From contig JAHALF010000001.1 in assembly GCA_018371275.1 (NCBI GenBank), positions 62,001-126,000 on the forward strand: a stretch of DNA of 64,000 nt, given 5' to 3'. Shown here one piece after another: positions 8,535 to 17,803 of this stretch; positions within the stretch are counted from its first letter, which is position 1, and each line of letters starts with the position of its first letter. This DNA comes from Clostridiales bacterium (GTDB taxonomy: Bacteria; Bacillota; Clostridia; Lachnospirales; CAG-274). Below the pieces are notes generated by a model. It was not told the DNA's origin. It searched no databases and worked only from the letters and a program-made list of their open reading frames with translations. A program made the position numbers and the translations under genes.

Positions 8535-9576
8535 TATCTTCTATCCCCTCTTTTAAAGACATAATCTCTATTTTTCTAAGTAACTCATAATCTAGTGGTT
8601 CTTGTTTATAATTTACAAACTTATTTTTACCATAATTACTTTTTATATTAGGCTTAAATGTTTGTTCTACCCTTTTTTGTTTTTCTTCTTTTTTAGATTT
8701 TATATAATTTTCATACTCATTATCTAAATTTTTTATATCTTCTAGAGATTTTACATTTTTTTCTTTCCAACGTTCAATTATAGATGATGCATATTCAAAG
8801 CTAGCTTTACCAGTTGTTATAACAGTTCTAACACAAGCCTCTTCTATAACTGACATAGGCATTTTATAATCTAAAATCCACTTTTTCATAAAATCTTCTT
8901 CTTTTTTTATAGGCGCTCTATTTAATATTCCAAAAAATTTCATTATTGTTTTAAAATCATTATTATACACTTTTAAATATGTCTCTACTTTTTCTAAACT
9001 ATCTATATTGTTTTCGCACCAATCTATTGCTACTTTTTCTATATAGTTAAGATTATTTTTACCATTTTCAATACAGTATGTAAATAAAATGGCTAAAATT
9101 TCTAAAGACATACCATAATTTTCATATAAAGCTATTAATATTTTTCTATCTTGATAAGTTAAAGTTTTAGCTAACTTTTTTTCTGCTAATCTAAAAAGTT
9201 GTTGTATTTCTTCTTTTTGACTATATATAGTTACTTCTTCGTCTGTATATGTTTTATCTTTATTATCTAATTCTTGTTTTTTATCTCTATTATTTTGTAA
9301 ATTTTGCTCTTTTATTTCAAAAAATATAACTTCTACTTTATTATTTATTTGTTTATATGATATAATATTTTGTGACTGCCAATATTCTAAAGCTTTAATT
9401 ATATCTGATGCCAAAATATTTAATTCTTTAGATAAATCTTCTAAATTTATATCTTCGCCATTTATAGACTTTTTTAATATATATATATATATTATAACAA
9501 AACTAGGATTTGATTTTATCATATATTTTTCTATAAATAAATTATAAATTGGTACAAAAGAAAAATAATTATTCAT
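8527..9576 (-). CDS. DnaD-domain replication protein
   Basis: 349-aa protein with DnaD/DnaB-like domains used in helicase loading and replication restart in Firmicutes. The N-terminal part looks like a winged helix (PSFVIIYIYIL and the following region), and the middle and C-terminal parts hold two DnaD C-terminal modules (about residues 120-190 and 210-280, ending with SSIIERWKEKNVKSLEDIK). A lysine-rich linker ends the protein. The start at 9576 is preceded by AGAGGT; the longer frame upstream would add an unsupported hydrophobic N-terminus. It overlaps the DnaC-like gene by 8 bases. Confidence 0.88.
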   Translation of the reverse strand: MNNYFSFVPIYNLFIEKYMIKSNPSFVIIYIYILKKSINGEDINLEDLSKELNILASDIIKALEYWQSQNIISYKQINNKVEVIFFEIKEQNLQNNRDKKQELDNKDKTYTDEEVTIYSQKEEIQQLFRLAEKKLAKTLTYQDRKILIALYENYGMSLEILAILFTYCIENGKNNLNYIEKVAIDWCENNIDSLEKVETYLKVYNNDFKTIMKFFGILNRAPIKKEEDFMKKWILDYKMPMSVIEEACVRTVITTGKASFEYASSIIERWKEKNVKSLEDIKNLDNEYENYIKSKKEEKQKRVEQTFKPNIKSNYGKNKFVNYKQEPLDYELLRKIEIMSLKEGIEDND

Positions 9577-9702
9577 AATATTACCTCTTAAAAACTTAAT
9601 AATAATTATTATAATAACATCTATAAATATAGTTTTCAATATTTTTATGAATAAATAAATCATAAATAGATAAAATATATTAAAAATAAAAGGAGAATTT
9701 AA

Positions 9703-10269
9703 ATGAGTTTCTTAGAAATAATTTTTATATCAATAAGTTTAGCTATGGATGCTTTTGCTGTTTCTATATCTAATGGTATACTACTAAAAAAAATTAAAAT
9801 ATCCTATGCATTAAAATTTGGTTTATTTTTTGGGTTCTTTCAATTCATTATGCCTATAATTGGATACTATTTAACTAATCTAGTAGGTAATAAAATATTA
9901 ATGTTCGACCATTGGATAGCATTTATACTATTAAATATTATAGGGATTAAAATGATAATAGAAACATTTAAAAAAGAAGAAAACAAAGTTTATGATGATA
10001 AAAATATATTATCTATAAAAAATTTAACTGTTTTAGCTATCGCAACAAGTATAGATGCTTTAGCTATTGGTGTTAGTTTATATGTTATAAATATAAATAT
10101 TTTAAAACCTTCTTTAATAATTGGTATAGTTGCATTTATATTTTCTTTTATAGGAATTTTAATTGGTAAAAAAATAAGTAATTTACTATCTAAAAATGCT
10201 GAAAGAATTGGCGGTATAATACTTATAATTATTGGTTTTAAAATTTTAATAGAACATTTGTCAAATTAA
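9703..10269 (+). CDS. mntP: Manganese efflux pump MntP
   Basis: 188-aa membrane protein with six predicted helices arranged as two similar halves. The family signature appears twice: SLAMDAFAVSISNG in helix 1 and ATSIDALAIGVSL in helix 4, each with the aspartate used for Mn(II). It exports excess manganese. AAAGGAG precedes the ATG. No Mn-sensing (yybP-ykoY) riboswitch is visible in the short upstream region, so control is not apparent from the sequence. It is followed by dgt after about 60 bases without a terminator. Confidence 0.92.
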   Translation: MSFLEIIFISISLAMDAFAVSISNGILLKKIKISYALKFGLFFGFFQFIMPIIGYYLTNLVGNKILMFDHWIAFILLNIIGIKMIIETFKKEENKVYDDKNILSIKNLTVLAIATSIDALAIGVSLYVININILKPSLIIGIVAFIFSFIGILIGKKISNLLSKNAERIGGIILIIIGFKILIEHLSN

Positions 10270-10332
10270 AAGGATTTATGTTATATATGTAAAATAAAGA
10301 TAATATAAATAAAAATATTTAGGAGGTGTTTT

Positions 10333-11322
10333 ATGACTATTAGACTAAAAAAAGAAAATTTAGAAGAAAAAATATTAAGTAATTTTGCAACTAAAAGTAA
10401 AAATAGCTTAGGTCGTTTTAAATTTGAAGAAGAATGTGATATTAGAACTTGTTTTCAAAGAGATAGAGATCGTATTATACATAGCAAAGCCTTTAGAAGA
10501 TTGATGCATAAAACACAAGTTTTTATATCTCCTGAAGGAGACCATTTTAGAACAAGAATAACTCATACTTTAGAAGTTGCTCAAATAGCTAGAACTATAT
10601 CTAGTGCATTATTTTTAAATGAAGATTTAACAGAAGCTATCGCTTTAGGACACGATTTAGGACACACACCTTTTGGACATCTTGGCGAAGATGTTTTAAA
10701 TGAAATTTTAGAAGATGGATTTCATCATAATGAGCAAAGCGTAAGAGTTGTTGAAAAAATAGAAAAAAATGGATTAGGGCTTAATTTAACAAAAGAAGTT
10801 TTAGATGGCATATTAAATCATCGTGGAAGATGTAATCCATCTACTTTAGAAGGAAAAGTTGTACAAATTTCTGACAAAATAGCATATATAAATCACGATA
10901 TAGATGATGCCATAAGAGCTGGTATATTAAAACATAGTGATTTACCTAGAGAATGTCTTGATATATTAGGAGAAACGCCAAGAGAAATAATAAATTTTTT
11001 AATAAGAGATATAATAAAAAATAGTTCTGATAAAAATGATATTATTATGACTAAAGAAATTAAAGCTTGTATGTATACTCTTAGGAAATTTTTATTTGAT
11101 AATGTATATACAACTGGTTCTTTAGCTGAAGAAAGAAAAAACTATAAATTTATGTTAAAAGAATTATACAATTACTATTATAAAAATTTTGAAAAAGTAC
11201 CTCAAGAATTTACTAATATATGTAAAATAGGAGAAACTAAAGAAAGAGCTATATGTGATTATATAGCTGGTATGACTGATAGATATGCTATTAAAACATA
11301 TGAAAAAATAAATACTTATTAA
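10333..11322 (+). CDS. dgt: dGTP triphosphohydrolase-like HD-domain protein
   Basis: 329-aa HD-superfamily dNTP triphosphohydrolase. The metal-binding residues are clear: THTLEV (H), HDLGHTPFGH (HD plus following His) and the later NHDIDDA (D). The N-terminal CFQRDRDRIIHSKAFRRLMHK is diagnostic of dGTPase-like proteins. It starts at ATG after AGGAGGTG. In many Firmicutes this gene sits directly upstream of dnaG and rpoD, exactly as here, so the identification is firm; the exact nucleotide preference is not. Confidence 0.93.
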   Translation: MTIRLKKENLEEKILSNFATKSKNSLGRFKFEEECDIRTCFQRDRDRIIHSKAFRRLMHKTQVFISPEGDHFRTRITHTLEVAQIARTISSALFLNEDLTEAIALGHDLGHTPFGHLGEDVLNEILEDGFHHNEQSVRVVEKIEKNGLGLNLTKEVLDGILNHRGRCNPSTLEGKVVQISDKIAYINHDIDDAIRAGILKHSDLPRECLDILGETPREIINFLIRDIIKNSSDKNDIIMTKEIKACMYTLRKFLFDNVYTTGSLAEERKNYKFMLKELYNYYYKNFEKVPQEFTNICKIGETKERAICDYIAGMTDRYAIKTYEKINTY

Positions 11323-11329
11323 AGCTAAA

Positions 11330-11348
11330 AAGGATTTTTAAAATCCTT
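11330..11348 (+). repeat. Small hairpin between dgt and dnaG
   Basis: A perfect 9-bp inverted repeat (arms 11330-11338 and 11340-11348, with one central base, so about 8 bp can pair as a hairpin). No T run follows, so it is not a convincing terminator; it may mark an RNA-processing or attenuation site between dgt and dnaG. Confidence 0.35.
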
Positions 11349-11415
11349 GTCGAATAAGTTATTTAAAGAATATAATATATATTATTGTAAAAAATAAATG
11401 GAGACAATATACTTT

Positions 11416-13167
11416 ATGAGATATTCTGATGACATTATAGAAGATATTAGGTTTGGTAATGATATTGTAGAACTTATAAATGGTTATACATCTTTAAAAC
11501 AACGTGGCAACTCTTATGTAGGGCTATGCCCATTTCATAAAGAAAGTACACCTTCTTTTTCTGTTAGTCCTGATAAACAACTTTATCACTGTTTTGGATG
11601 TGGTGCATCTGGTACAGTTTATAATTTTATTATGGATATAGAAAATTATGACTTTTTAGATGCTTTAATGTATTTAGCTGATAGAATAAACTACCCTTTA
11701 CCAGAACCTAATGGTAGCTTTGATAACTCTTTATCAGAAAAAAAACAAATTTTATATGATATACACAAATTGGTTGCTAAAAAATTTTATGAGAATTTAT
11801 CAAATCCTCAAGCTCAAATAGCTAATGACTATTTAGATAAACGTGGTATTAGTAAAAATGCTCGTATAAAATTTGGACTTGGTTATTCACTTTTTAAAAA
11901 AGATGATATATATAATTTTTTAAAACAAAAAGGATATGATGATGAAATTATTTTAGAAAGTGGACTTGTTATAAAAAGTAAAAACAACTCATTTTTTGAT
12001 AGATTTTTTGGCAGACTTATTTTTCCTATTATAGATGTTCAAGGTAGAGTTATAGGGTTTGGTGGTAGAGATTTAACAGATAGTAAAACTTCACCTAAAT
12101 ATCTAAACTCCCCTGATACTCCTATATTTAATAAAAGTTATAATCTATATAGTATAAATATTGCAAAAAACAATAAAAATAAAGAACTTATATTAGTTGA
12201 AGGATATATTGATGTTATAGCTCTTTGTCAGGTTGGTATAACTAATGTAGTAGCATCTTTAGGAACAGCTTTTAATGAAAATCATATAAAATTATTAAAA
12301 AAATATGCAAATAAAGTTATAATATTATTTGATAGTGATGATGCTGGTATAAAAGCTACTCTTAGAGCTATACCTATATTAATAGAAAATGGTATTTATG
12401 TCAGAGTTGCACAAGTTGAAGATGCAAAAGACCCTGATGAATATATATCTAATTTTGGTGCTAATAATTTTATTAAACTTCTAAATACTGCTAAAAGTTA
12501 CATATCATTTCAAATTATACAAAAAATGAAAGACTACAATCTAAATGACCCTATCCAAAAAGTTGAGTTTACAAAAGAAGTTTCTAAAATTATTTCTTCC
12601 CTTTCTAGTCCTGTTGAAAGAGATGTTTTTATTAATGAAGCTAGCCAAATAACTAAAATATCTAAAGAGGCAATATATGAAGAAGTTAATATGGTTTTAT
12701 CAAATAACAATAATATTGAAAGAATAATTAATAAAAAACCAAAGCAATCTATACTTAATAATAAATTAGATGAAGCAAGACAAAGTATATTATATATATT
12801 ATCTAGCAATATTAATATTTATAATATATTAAAAAATTATATTAACTATGAAGATTTTATAGATGATGCTTATATTAAACTTGCTAAATTAATTTTTGAA
12901 CTAAATGAAAAAAATCAACCTATATATCCTGCTGAAATTACTTTAAAATTTGAAAATCCAGAGGAACAAAAACAAATTTCCAAAGTTTTTATGTTAAAAA
13001 TAGATTTCTCTAATAGTGATAATTTAGAAAAAGTTATAAATGATCAAATTAAAATAATAAAGAGAGCATACTTTGATAAAATAATTTCAGAAAGTGATGA
13101 TTTAGAAAAAGTACAAAATGCCTTAAAAGATAAAAAGAAATTTGATAAATTATATATTAATATTTAA
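11416..13167 (+). CDS. dnaG: DNA primase
   Basis: DnaG primase, 583 aa, makes RNA primers at the replication fork. The N-terminal zinc ribbon is CPFHKES (C-x2-H) followed by HCFGCGASG (C-x2-C). The TOPRIM domain shows LVEGYIDVIAL and LFDSDDAG. The C-terminal helicase-binding part is weakly conserved, as usual. An ATG 18 bases upstream exists, but GGAG at 11400-11403 and the family N-terminus (a short Met-x-x then DIIEDIRFGNDIVELI) favour 11416. It sits between dgt and rpoD in the conserved macromolecular-synthesis-like order. Confidence 0.95.
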   Translation: MRYSDDIIEDIRFGNDIVELINGYTSLKQRGNSYVGLCPFHKESTPSFSVSPDKQLYHCFGCGASGTVYNFIMDIENYDFLDALMYLADRINYPLPEPNGSFDNSLSEKKQILYDIHKLVAKKFYENLSNPQAQIANDYLDKRGISKNARIKFGLGYSLFKKDDIYNFLKQKGYDDEIILESGLVIKSKNNSFFDRFFGRLIFPIIDVQGRVIGFGGRDLTDSKTSPKYLNSPDTPIFNKSYNLYSINIAKNNKNKELILVEGYIDVIALCQVGITNVVASLGTAFNENHIKLLKKYANKVIILFDSDDAGIKATLRAIPILIENGIYVRVAQVEDAKDPDEYISNFGANNFIKLLNTAKSYISFQIIQKMKDYNLNDPIQKVEFTKEVSKIISSLSSPVERDVFINEASQITKISKEAIYEEVNMVLSNNNNIERIINKKPKQSILNNKLDEARQSILYILSSNINIYNILKNYINYEDFIDDAYIKLAKLIFELNEKNQPIYPAEITLKFENPEEQKQISKVFMLKIDFSNSDNLEKVINDQIKIIKRAYFDKIISESDDLEKVQNALKDKKKFDKLYINI

Positions 13168-13188
13168 TTTTGAAAGGAAGTAAAAAAG

Positions 13189-14331
13189 TTGAAAACAATA
13201 GATGAAGCCTTATTTGCCAGTAAAATTAAAGAGCTTGTTTCTTTAGGAAAAAAGAAAAAAGGTATTATAAAATATAAAGATATGATTAAGATTTTATCTG
13301 ATATAGACCTAGACCCAGAACATCTAGATAAAATTTATGAATACCTAGAGTCACAAAATATTGAAGTTATTGGTATAACTTTAATGGAAGATAATAAAGA
13401 TGACCTTATGGATTCTTTAGATGATATTGATGGATTAGATTCTTTAGAGAATATTGAAAACTTTGAAAAAGATATAGATTTAGCCCTTATTGATGCTAGT
13501 ATAAATATTGATGACCATGTTAGAATGTATCTAAAAGAAATTGGAAAAGTTGACCTTCTTAGTCCTGATGAAGAAATGGAGCTTGCCAGAAGAATGTCTG
13601 ATGGAGACGAAGTTGCTAAAAAACGTTTAGCAGAAGCTAACCTTAGGCTAGTAGTAAGTATTGCTAAAAGATATGTTGGCAGAGGTATGTTGTTTTTAGA
13701 TCTTATACAAGAAGGTAACTTAGGTCTTATAAAAGCTGTTGAAAAATTTGACTATAAAAAAGGTTTTAAATTTAGTACTTATGCAACTTGGTGGATAAGA
13801 CAAGCTATAACAAGAGCTATTGCGGATCAAGCTAGAACAATAAGAATACCAGTTCATATGGTGGAAACTATTAATAAGCTTATACGCATATCTAGGCAGC
13901 TTTTACAAGAACTTGGAAGAGAACCTTCTGATGAAGAACTTTCAAAAGAAATGGATATGCCTATAGAAAAAGTTAGAGAAATAAGAAAAATTGCTCAAGA
14001 GCCTGTATCTTTAGAAACTCCTATAGGTGAAGAAGAAGATAGTCATCTTGGAGATTTTATACCAGATGAAGATGTCCCAGCACCTGCCGATGCTGCTGCC
14101 TTTACATTATTAAAAGAACACCTTATAGAAGTTTTAGACACACTTACAGAACGTGAAGAAAAAGTTTTAAGATTAAGATTTGGACTTGACGATGGTAGAG
14201 CCAGAACTTTAGAAGAAGTTGGAAAAGAATTTAATGTTACTAGAGAAAGAATTAGACAAATAGAAGCAAAGGCTTTAAGAAAACTTAGACACCCTAGTAG
14301 AAGTAAAAAACTTAGAGACTATTTAGAATAA
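13189..14331 (+). CDS. rpoD: Primary RNA polymerase sigma factor
   Basis: Sigma-70 group 1 factor (RpoD/SigA), 380 aa. Region 1.1 is at the N-terminus, an acidic linker follows, then region 1.2 (DHVRMYLKEIGKVDLLSPDEE), region 2 (DLIQEGNLGLIKAVEKFDY and TYATWWIRQAITRAIADQAR), region 3, and region 4 with the helix-turn-helix (VTRERIRQIEAKALRKLRHP). The start is TTG at 13189 after GAAAGGAAG; no upstream in-frame ATG fits. It is the last gene of dgt-dnaG-rpoD and is closed by a strong hairpin. Confidence 0.97.
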   Translation: MKTIDEALFASKIKELVSLGKKKKGIIKYKDMIKILSDIDLDPEHLDKIYEYLESQNIEVIGITLMEDNKDDLMDSLDDIDGLDSLENIENFEKDIDLALIDASINIDDHVRMYLKEIGKVDLLSPDEEMELARRMSDGDEVAKKRLAEANLRLVVSIAKRYVGRGMLFLDLIQEGNLGLIKAVEKFDYKKGFKFSTYATWWIRQAITRAIADQARTIRIPVHMVETINKLIRISRQLLQELGREPSDEELSKEMDMPIEKVREIRKIAQEPVSLETPIGEEEDSHLGDFIPDEDVPAPADAAAFTLLKEHLIEVLDTLTEREEKVLRLRFGLDDGRARTLEEVGKEFNVTRERIRQIEAKALRKLRHPSRSKKLRDYLE

Positions 14332-14339
14332 ATTATATT

Positions 14340-14379
14340 AAAAAGACTTATATTTTAAATAATAAATATAAGTCTTTTT
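14340..14379. terminator. Bidirectional terminator between rpoD and fucO
   Basis: Perfect 16-bp stem (arms 14340-14355 and 14364-14379) beginning with an A run and ending with a T run; it serves both convergent genes. Confidence 0.88.
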
Positions 14380-14392
14380 AACTATGCTTTTA

Positions 14393-15541
14393 TTATATTA
14401 AACTTTCGTATAATTTCACTATGTCTTCTACACAAGTTTCTTTAGGATTACCTGGTCTACAAGCATCATCAAAAGCAGATTGTGCTAAAAATTTAATATC
14501 TTCTTTTTTCACAATTTGTTTTAAATCACAAGGTATACCAACATCATTAGATAATTTTCTAACAGCATCTATAGCTGCTTTTCTATACTCTTCTTGTGTC
14601 ATGTTTTCAGTACCTTTAACACCCATAGCTTTAGCTATATCTCTATACTTTTCACCTGTATATTCTGCATTATATTCCATAATAGTAGGTAATATAATAG
14701 CATTAGCAACACCGTGAGGAGTATCGTAAAAAGCACCTAATGGATGTGCCATAGAGTGTACTAATCCAAGACCAACATTTGAAAACCCCATACCAGCAAT
14801 ATATTGTCCAAGTGCCATTTGTTCTCTACCTTTTGGATTATTTTCACAAGCATCTCTTAAAGAATTAGCTATAATCTCAATAGCTTTAATATGAAACATA
14901 TCTGTCATTTCCCAAGCACCTTTTGTAATATAACCTTCTATAGCGTGAGTTAAAGCATCCATACCTGTTGCAGCAGTAAGACCTTTTGGCATACTACTCA
15001 TCATATCTGGGTCTACCACAGCAATAAGTGGAATATCATTTGTATCAACACAAACAAATTTTCTATTTTTTTCTACATCTGTTATAACATAATTAATAGT
15101 AACCTCTGCTGCAGTACCAGCAGTAGTAGGCACCGCAATTATAGGTACACATTTATTTTTAGTATCAGCTACTCCCTCAAGACTTCTAACATCATCAAAT
15201 TCAGGATTATTAGCTATAATACCAATAGCTTTAGCAGTATCAATAGATGAACCCCCTCCAATAGCTACTATACAATCTGCTCCAGATTTTTTAAAAGCAT
15301 CTACCCCTTCTTTTACATTTTCTATTGTAGGATTAGCTTTTATTCTAGAGTAAACTTCATAAGATATATTATTTTGGTCTAATATTTCTGTAACTTTAGA
15401 TGTTACATTAAATTTAATTAAATCTGGATCACTACAAACAAAGCATTTTTTAAATCCTTTATTTTTAACTTCATTAGCTATTTCTTTAATAGCTCCTTTA
15501 CCATGATAAGAAATTTCATTTAAAACTATTCTATTATACAT
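14393..15541 (-). CDS. fucO: Lactaldehyde reductase (iron-containing alcohol dehydrogenase)
   Basis: 382-aa group III iron-dependent alcohol dehydrogenase, best read as FucO: it reduces L-lactaldehyde to L-1,2-propanediol in anaerobic fucose breakdown. NAD binding is marked by AIGGGSSIDTAKA and PTTAGTAAEVT; iron ligands lie in GMDALTHAIEGY (D and H), GLVHSMAHPLGA and DTPHGVANAI. It is the last gene of the fuc operon, and its start ATG follows AGGGGG. The context with fucI, fucK and fucA gives the specific assignment within a broad family. Confidence 0.92.
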   Translation of the reverse strand: MYNRIVLNEISYHGKGAIKEIANEVKNKGFKKCFVCSDPDLIKFNVTSKVTEILDQNNISYEVYSRIKANPTIENVKEGVDAFKKSGADCIVAIGGGSSIDTAKAIGIIANNPEFDDVRSLEGVADTKNKCVPIIAVPTTAGTAAEVTINYVITDVEKNRKFVCVDTNDIPLIAVVDPDMMSSMPKGLTAATGMDALTHAIEGYITKGAWEMTDMFHIKAIEIIANSLRDACENNPKGREQMALGQYIAGMGFSNVGLGLVHSMAHPLGAFYDTPHGVANAIILPTIMEYNAEYTGEKYRDIAKAMGVKGTENMTQEEYRKAAIDAVRKLSNDVGIPCDLKQIVKKEDIKFLAQSAFDDACRPGNPKETCVEDIVKLYESLI

Positions 15542-15601
15542 AAATTTACCCCCTAATAAAATTTAAAATTTATATTAAATATTTAGTAATAAATATAATC
15601 A

Positions 15602-16288
15602 TTAGCTATATTTTTTATAACCAGGATGTTTACCAGTAACACCATAAAAACTTCTAAGCTCTATTAATTTGTCTATATTTTCTCTGGCAACCTCTTCTTC
15701 TCCGCCTAACAATCTAGCATTTAAACTTATTTTAGCAAAAAGCTCTAAAGTTTCCATTTTATAATAAGCAGTTATTAAATCTGCTCCTACTGCTAATGCA
15801 CCATGATTTTTTAATAAAATAACATCATGTTCTGATAAAAATGGGGCAATAGCTTCTGGTACTTCGTTTGTAGAAGGTGTACAATAAGGAGTAACTGGTA
15901 TAGAGCCTAAAGCAACTATTGTTTCTATCATTGTATATTTATCTAAAGGCACATTAGCAACAGCAAAACCTGTAGCAGTTGGTGGGTGTGCATGAACAAC
16001 AGCCCCTACATCTTCCCTTTCAGTATAACATCTTAAATGCATTTTTATTTCAGAAGATGGTTTATAGTTACCAACAGCTTCTATAATATTTGCATCTTTA
16101 TCTATTCTTACAAGTTTTTCTGGAGTTATAAAGCTTTTACTTATGCCAGTTGGAGTTGCTAAAAACGTACCATCATCAAGCTTAACAGTAACATTTCCAT
16201 CATTAGCTGCAACCCAACCTAGTTGCCACATTTTATGACAAACATCACAAATTTGCTCTCTTATTTCCATATAACTTAAATTTTCCAT
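15602..16288 (-). CDS. fucA: L-fuculose-phosphate aldolase
   Basis: 228-aa class II aldolase/adducin-family enzyme that splits L-fuculose-1-phosphate into dihydroxyacetone phosphate and L-lactaldehyde. Zinc ligands are in VVHAHPPTATGFA (HxH) and the later KNHGALAVG; the catalytic Glu is in PSSEIKMHLRCY. N-terminal GWVAANDGNVTVKL is typical. RBS GGGAGG precedes the ATG. It lies between fucK and fucO in the operon. Confidence 0.93.
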   Translation of the reverse strand: MENLSYMEIREQICDVCHKMWQLGWVAANDGNVTVKLDDGTFLATPTGISKSFITPEKLVRIDKDANIIEAVGNYKPSSEIKMHLRCYTEREDVGAVVHAHPPTATGFAVANVPLDKYTMIETIVALGSIPVTPYCTPSTNEVPEAIAPFLSEHDVILLKNHGALAVGADLITAYYKMETLELFAKISLNARLLGGEEEVARENIDKLIELRSFYGVTGKHPGYKKYS

Positions 16289-16312
16289 TATTGTTCCTCC
16301 CTAAATTTTTTA

Positions 16313-17788
16313 TTATTTAGATATCAATTTTTTAAATCTAATATAATTTTCATTCCATTTTTCTGTATTTTCTGGTTTATAAATTTTTATATTTTCAGAA
16401 TTTTTAATAATTTTTCTAGCTTGTTTCATATTTTCTATTTTACCATTAGTTATAAGCTGTATAGATATATTACCTAAAACAGTGGCTTCTATAGGTCCTG
16501 CGTAAACAGTACAACCACAAGCATTTGCAGTCATTTGACAAAGCATATTACTTTGTATACCACCACCAATCATATAAATAATGTCATATTTTTTACCAGT
16601 ACAATCTTCTATCTCTTCCAAAGCATTTTTATATTTAAAAGCTAAACTTTCATTAATAATTCTAACTATTTCACCTACTGTTTTTGGCCCTATCCCAAAC
16701 TTTTCATTACAATAATTTTCTATTCTTTTAGGTATATTTCCAGGGTGTACAAAAATTTCATCATCTGGGTCTATAAAGCATTTAAAACTATCTTCTTCAC
16801 TTGCCATTTTTTCAAGTTCAGTAAAACTATATTCTTTTCCTTCTTTTCCCCATTGTCTTTTACTTTCTTGTATAAGCCAAAGCCCTATTATATTTTTTAA
16901 AAATGTAGTTTTTCCTTCATACCCTATTTCATTTGTTATATTATATTTTATAGATTTTTCATTTATTATAGGGCTATCAAGTTCTGTTCCCATTAAAGAC
17001 CAAGTCCCACAACTTAAAAATATAAAATCGTCTTCTTCAGTTGGTACAGCTACAACAGCACTTTGTGTATCGTGCCCAGCTATAGATACAACATTAAATT
17101 TATGTATATCAAGCTCTTCTGCTATATCATTTTTTATAGGAGCTAATGTAGTTCCACTAGAAACTACATTAGCAAAAATATCTTCTTTTAAGTCTAATTT
17201 TTCAATAATTTCTTTAGCCCACTCTTTATTATTTTGATCAAAGATTTGAGTTGTAGATGCAATAGAAACTTCGCTAACTTTTTTACCTGTGAAAAAATAA
17301 TTAAACAAGTCTGGCATTAATAAAATTTTATCTATACGCTCAAATATATCTGGTCTTTGCTTTTTTAAAGCAAATAATTGAAAAGCTGTATTTATATTCA
17401 TTATCTGATTACCAGTTTTATTATATAGTTCTTCTTTGTCTATTTTTTTAAATATATCTTCTAAAATATTATCAGTTCTCTCATCTCTATAATGAACAGG
17501 ATTCTCAATTAAATTACCAAATTTATCTAAAATACCAAAATCTACGCCCCAAGTATCTATCCCCATACTTTCTATTTTTCCATATTTTTTTGATTTAATA
17601 AGACTTTGTTTTATCTCAAAAAATAACCTTAAAAAATCCCAATACATAGTATTATTAAGTTTAACTGGGTCATTAGAAAAACGATGTATTTCTTCTATTT
17701 CTATTTTATTATCTTTAAAATTTCCTATAATAGCTCTACCACTAGATGCACCAAAATCTATTGCTAAAACTTTATAATCATCAGACAT
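16313..17788 (-). CDS. fucK: L-fuculokinase (rhamnulokinase-type FGGY kinase)
   Basis: 491-aa FGGY-family sugar kinase. The ATP-binding start (AIDFGASSGRAIIG), the DTWGVDFGILD motif, the SCGTWSLMG region and the C-terminal GGGIQSNMLCQM are those of rhamnulokinase (RhaB)-like proteins. In Clostridia, this branch often fills the fuculokinase role beside fucI, and the operon here has no rhamnose genes, so phosphorylation of L-fuculose is inferred. RBS AGGTGA precedes the ATG. It starts 15 bases after the fucI stop. Confidence 0.88.
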   Translation of the reverse strand: MSDDYKVLAIDFGASSGRAIIGNFKDNKIEIEEIHRFSNDPVKLNNTMYWDFLRLFFEIKQSLIKSKKYGKIESMGIDTWGVDFGILDKFGNLIENPVHYRDERTDNILEDIFKKIDKEELYNKTGNQIMNINTAFQLFALKKQRPDIFERIDKILLMPDLFNYFFTGKKVSEVSIASTTQIFDQNNKEWAKEIIEKLDLKEDIFANVVSSGTTLAPIKNDIAEELDIHKFNVVSIAGHDTQSAVVAVPTEEDDFIFLSCGTWSLMGTELDSPIINEKSIKYNITNEIGYEGKTTFLKNIIGLWLIQESKRQWGKEGKEYSFTELEKMASEEDSFKCFIDPDDEIFVHPGNIPKRIENYCNEKFGIGPKTVGEIVRIINESLAFKYKNALEEIEDCTGKKYDIIYMIGGGIQSNMLCQMTANACGCTVYAGPIEATVLGNISIQLITNGKIENMKQARKIIKNSENIKIYKPENTEKWNENYIRFKKLISK

Positions 17789-17803
17789 AAAATCACCTAC
17801 TAA

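Noticed and set aside
9577..9702. Manganese riboswitch upstream of mntP
   Set aside because: The 126 bases show no yybP-ykoY-like paired elements.
14421..14717. + strand frame inside fucO
   Set aside because: Antisense shadow of a well-supported gene, with no ribosome-binding site.
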